This document shows, piece after piece, positions 59,280 through 64,000 of a DNA stretch of 64,000 nucleotides. The notes beneath the pieces are model-generated. The model did no database searches, was not told where the DNA came from, and saw only the letters and a list, made by a program, of their open reading frames with translations. Where the stretch lies: NCBI GenBank assembly GCA_033002965.1, contig JAURVB010013284.1, positions 124,001 to 188,000 of the forward strand, in the 5' to 3' direction. The position numbers and the translations under genes were made by a program. The DNA comes from Piper betle. Its lineage: Eukaryota > Streptophyta > Magnoliopsida > Piperales > Piperaceae. The first letter of the stretch is position 1. Each line of letters starts with the position of its first letter.

Positions 59280-61257
59280 TTCCAAGATCCCAGCAACCGC
59301 TCAAACAATGCCGGCGGCCGCACCTTCAAATATCAGCAAGCATGCAACGTAGGCCGCCGCAAAGCTGCACCGTCGGCCGCGGTGGCGACAGTAGTCTCCT
59401 AACCGAAGCTAACAAAGATGGGCAGATCAGAAAAAAACACAAGAGTTGGGACTAGTTATAGATGCGTGGTTGGAGGAATGCCATTGCCGACACCTCAAAA
59501 GCGAAAGCGACCTCTCGCCTGCCTACGCTCGCCGGTCAATTGTTTTCCCATCTCTGACACAGTTTTTGTTCACTTCTCCTCTCTCTTTTAATCTGTTCCC
59601 CACGCTGTTATAAATTACTCTCCTGGCCTAATCAACATCTAGGAATGATTTTTATAGGATTAGGGTAACATAATATTGGTTTAGCTCCGTTTAAACTCGT
59701 GCTTATTATTTTAAAGCGTGGACAAAAATCAGGTTAAAAGTTTAGATAAACTGTGAAGAAAAAATTACATGCTAAAATGTAGGTTTGACCCTCAAGCTCA
59801 ATATAATATTTACCTCGATTTTAATTTTATTTAATTATCTTATTTTACTTATAAACGATTTTAATCTTACTATCAATTTTACTCCTATGATTAAAACTAT
59901 TACGATAAAGTTTGAAATCGGATTTATTAGTGTCATCAAAAAGGTCAGCATAAGAACCAAAAAACGAACGAAACTTGAAGACTTAAAATTAGTTTTCAAT
60001 CAACTTGATTTTGGCAAAAAAAAGCTCATATTAAATTATGTTAGAAATAATTTTTTTAAAAAAAATAGGGGAAAAAAACTGAATATGACACGATATTCAG
60101 TACATCAACACATCTGCATTGTAACCGAATTGCCAAAATGTTTACTCGAGTAAATTTTACGTATTAAATATAGAACAAGTGCACGGTAAAATGTTTGCTC
60201 AAGGTTTTTTATGCTAAAAAATAAGGCGTGCCTAGTTGTTTGTGTTATTCGCCATGCGAACCTCGTTATCCAGTATGTACACAGACAGTTTGCTCTCGCG
60301 TGGTACACTTTGTTGATTATTTTAGCTTATGGACCGGACCTGTGGGTGTTGTAAGTGTGGTGGTTGACAAGGAGAATTGAGAGGGACCATAACAGGGAAG
60401 ATGAGGTGTTATGGGACCTTACTCCTTAGAACGCAAGATAGAGATAATTGTCTGCGTTTAATCGTTGATGTGTTTGGATAACGTAAGAACTAAGGTTTTG
60501 ACTCGTCGATCCAAAGGAGTAGGATTTGAGAACTGGGTCTTTGCACACCCAAGTCAGATGACTTGCCTAGATCATAAAAATGGTTTGTTTTTCACAAAGT
60601 AGGTCACAAAAATGGCTGCTTGTTGGAAATGAGGAACTTCCTCTGCCTGTTTGTTTCTGGTTTTGATGCAGTCAATTGTGGAGGAGGAAGTGGAAAGGAA
60701 AAGACCAACGGCGTAATTGGAGGGATTTGGGATGATTTCTACATGAATATCCCGGCAAGCACGCCGGGGTTACATGAATCAGACGGCGCATTCTATGGAA
60801 TCATTAATTATCCAAAGAAGTAGTTAGAAAAAATTAAAACTTGACGGCTCCTTCCTTAATTTAATGAGTCAATTTTTTTTAGTAATGATAAAAGCTAATT
60901 AGCCTCGGTCACAAATATTTCAAATTATAAAATATAATTTTTTCCCTCTTTTTGTTAATCTCTTATCCCCACTCCTACAATCTCTCCTATTCTTATTAAT
61001 TCTTACTAATTAGTACAATGGATCACTAAAACTACTATCCATTCTCAATCATTAACATGCTTACTTCAGAAATAGCACTAGATTAAATTGTTCGTCAATT
61101 GTATTGTCAACAAGTTCATCTATCTAACCAAAAAAATTCTTGTATGTGCATGTTGTTTTTGTGTTCGTGCTCACTAGTCATATGACGTTTTTGTATTCTC
61201 ATTTATAAGTTTAACTCGATTACAAATATTTTTAAATTCAACAATGGTCTGAGTGTC
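59280..61257. other. Upstream flank of the MSR-like gene and gene-poor DNA
   Basis: 59280-59640 is pyrimidine-rich and should hold the MSR-like leader and promoter. A Lys/Asn/Ile-rich open frame (59785-60153, plus, 122 codons) and a 67-codon frame (60620-60823, plus; contains GGGSGKEKTNGVIGGIWDD) match no family I recognise. The second is less AT-rich than its surroundings and might be a fragment of an exon. Confidence 0.35.
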
Positions 61258-64000
61258 AAAAAAAAAAAAAAAAAGTCCTAAGAAGCCCTAATGGGCCAAA
61301 TTTCCAAAAAGGTAAAGGCCCAACGAGCACCATGTTGGGCTTTGAACTATGGCTTCCACATCTTCTTCCACCCATCTCCTCCTATCCCTTGCCGGACTAT
61401 CCCCTTCCCGACCTCCGGCGTCGCTCCAAAATATTAGATTTATAGAATTTGATTTTTTTTCTTTTATTTATTTATTTAGTGATATTTAATCCTACTTTTT
61501 GTCTTAGGAATTAGTTTGGCTGATTTTAGTTTAATTAAGAGTTGTTTAATTTAGTTTTGTTAATCATGAAAGTTGACGTGGAATGAGCTTTGCAATTGTC
61601 GTTTTTATTATATACCATAACGTGAACATCCGCATGGTCTTGCCCGGGATGATATAATATTTTTTTACTGTGATTATATTTTCAAATAACTATTATTTTC
61701 ACGATTGTTTTTCTAACTACTTGGCTTTTTATTAAAATATTTTTGCATTGCACTCCGTGTTACTTTTTTATTTTATTATACTTTTTAAAATTATTACATT
61801 TTAATTATAAATATTCATGTTTTCATGCACCCCCTAAAATTCATATTAGCAATAGTCAAATTATTTACCTAGTTTGAGTTTATTTATATTTTAAATTTTA
61901 AATCAAGTACGTTTACTTTTTTTTATTGTTTTAAGCTTTGGAAAGGGTTTGTATATTAATCAAATTAGGGTTCAATTATAAACCTATTAAATACTAAATA
62001 GTAATTTATTCAAAAATGATATTTTTAAATATTAAGAATAATTTATGTATTCTAATCAATTATAATCCTAGTCAAGTTCCAATTCAAATATTTTCAATTA
62101 CAAATTTATGTACATTTTAAATATTTTAAATTTATATATAATTCATACGACTCTTATGAATTTATTATGATTTTTATATAATATTTAAATAAGAGATCTA
62201 AATCAACTTAAAGTATAATCCTACTTGAACTCAAGTATATTATGATTTCTATACGTTTTTATAATTATCATTACATATAATCCTACTTTTCTCACATTCT
62301 TTTATTTATCAACATCCATTTGATTTAAGATTTAAGTTTATATTTAACTATCATGGCTCCTATGCGAAATAATAACTTCATAATGTCAGTATCAGCTAAC
62401 CAATGTAGCTACGATTTATTTTTAATTTTTTTAAAAATAGTTAATTGAGAGAAAAACATATATGACCTAGTTTGTGATTTATTTTTCAATATATTATTAG
62501 TTTATACTTTACAAAAATGGATTATTATGATATTCTTAAATTTTATATTTTTTTTGTACTTATGCATTTTGCATGAGTTTATTGAATGAAAAAACACATA
62601 CAATTAATTAATATTAGAAGCAACTCCATAAATATAATTACATTGCACCATGCAATACTATAAAAAATTAATTAATATAACCAACTTCAAGTAGACCTAC
62701 ATAATGACATATTGACGAAAGAAATTAATCCACGCGACGAGAATTTTTACCATTTTTTTCTATATATTGATTATAACTTCAATAACTATTATCATTTTGA
62801 TTTTTAAAATTAGATTATTAATTATTATCATTTTTTCTATATTACGTACCTACCCTCTATCAATCCAAAATTTCGAAGTAATATATCACATTAATATTAT
62901 ACTTAACTTAATTAAATTTAATTTTATGTTCAATTTAATATGATCATTTAAAATTTATTTATTATTAAAATATTCTTATGCAGTGTGGCACGCTCTACTC
63001 AATTTTATATAGTATTTTATTATTTTTTTAAATATGATTTTATTCTAATTATTAACCCAACTCATAATATAACCCATCACATACAAATCTAGAATAATTT
63101 TTTGAATTAATTCAATTGCAAATTTGGAATTATTTTTTAAAAATCTAAATTAAACAGTCAATTAACTTGCATGTCCAAAATTTTCATTTTTCAATATTTT
63201 TTAAAATTTCAAATAATAAATTATAGATACGGAGTTATACTTTCTATTTAAATCAATTAAAATTTGGATCATTTATCTATTTTATTTAATCAACTTACTT
63301 ATGTGGAATTATCGTTTTAATCAATTAAATTATAAATCTGAAAATATATTCTCAATCAAAAAATTCATCAACAGTATATTCCAGAATTAAAAATTAAAAA
63401 AATATTATTACCAACTTTAGACTGAAGTACACATTAAATTATGTCTTTCATACTATACTATTTTTTTAAAATTACAATATTCCAATTCTAATATAGCCCT
63501 ACATAAGTTAGAAATTCAATTACAAATCTTGAATTATTTTTTAAATTAATTCAATTACAAATTAGGAATTATCTTTTACAATTCTAAATTAAATTTTTAA
63601 TTAAAGTGCATGTCCAAAAATTCCACTTTCAATATTTTTTATTTGTTTAAATAATTAAATCATAGATATGGAGTTTTCTTTTTATTTAATTCAATTAAAA
63701 TTCCAGATCATTTATCTGTTTTATTTAATTAACTTGCTAATATTGAATTATCTTTTTAATAATAAAATTATTACCAATCTGGGAATATTATAATATTTTA
63801 TTAGTTTTTTTACAAATCTAGGGATATATATAATATTGAGTAAGAAAATCTATTGATTTTGAATTTCAAAAAAGATAAATTCTCACTCAGGGAAGATTAA
63901 AATTTAAAATAGCATATCTTCTATATATCTACGTATATATAAATAGAATATATGCTCAATACGATATCATACATATGACAACAATAAATGAAGAAAAATA
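61258..64000. other. Very AT-rich region
   Basis: A poly-A run at 61258-61275 is followed by TGGGCC/GGCCCA-containing sequence (61290-61350) that may be the end of a small element. The remainder has no coding capacity beyond chance; its only structure is the duplication at 63.06-63.79 kb. Confidence 0.5.
63056..63790. repeat. Direct duplication with a 440-bp period
   Basis: Sequence at about 63090-63355 recurs at about 63530-63790. Anchors AATTAATTCAATT(G/A)CAAATT, GCATGTCCAAAA, ATAGATA(C/T)GGAGTT and ATTTATCTATTTTATTTAAT all keep a spacing of 439-440 bp. Identity is imperfect, so the duplication is old. Confidence 0.75.

Noticed and set aside
59785..60153. 122-codon Lys/Ile/Asn-rich plus-strand frame
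   Set aside because: Composition matches the surrounding AT-rich DNA; no family recognised.
1..64000. tRNA, rRNA, CRISPR array, bacterial-type operon or riboswitch
   Set aside because: None was seen by eye; the window is plant nuclear DNA. A tRNA search program was not run, so a diverged tRNA could be missed.

Overview
This is nuclear DNA of a flowering plant. It has intron-containing genes with GT..AG junctions, chloroplast-targeted proteins, plant-only gene families (SPEAR/EAR protein, FAR1 relics, choline monooxygenase, MSR O-fucosyltransferase), AT-rich spacers, long TA microsatellites and nested LTR retrotransposons. I cannot name the species from the sequence.

Layout. (1) 1.3-5.9 kb, minus strand: a chloroplast EF-Ts polyprotein gene (two S1 domains plus two EF-Ts modules) whose three coding exons join cleanly into 1017 codons. 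(2) 6.7-8.5 kb, plus strand: an SRR1-like clock/red-light gene with a one-base frameshift near its C terminus. (3) 9-21.5 kb: no intact gene. At 13.0-20.6 kb lie four islands bounded by TA microsatellites. The two largest have inverted-repeat ends, GC-rich cargo and many palindromic GACTCGAGTC-type modules. A broken FAR1/MULE-transposase-like gene follows. (4) 22.3-23.4 kb, plus strand: a five-exon SPEAR/SPOROCYTELESS-like transcriptional repressor adaptor ending in an EAR motif. (5) 25.5-25.9 kb: an LEA14-type pseudogene. (6) 27.3-30.4 kb: a 3-kb solo LTR with perfect target-site duplication (TSD). (7) 31.6 kb: a hAT-type MITE. (8) 32.9-34.7 kb, plus: a four-exon bHLH transcription factor. 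(9) 35.3-37.9 kb, minus: a ten-exon choline monooxygenase, converging on the bHLH gene. (10) 38.1-54.9 kb: a transposon block with a decayed hAT-like element holding a minisatellite, then two gag-only relics of one Ty3-type retrotransposon family facing each other as a large inverted repeat, each arm interrupted by an independent solo LTR. (11) 56.2-59.3 kb, minus: a six-exon MSR-like O-fucosyltransferase. (12) 59.3-64 kb: AT-rich, gene-poor DNA.

The intact genes serve unrelated pathways: plastid translation, development, glycine betaine synthesis and Golgi mannan synthesis. They show no operon-like relation. The most unusual content is the repeat architecture: the TA-bounded foldback islands, the palindromic module they share with the retrotransposon LTRs, and the inverted retrotransposon pair. 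Exon boundaries were placed by eye from splice consensus, reading-frame continuity and remembered family similarity; no database search was run.
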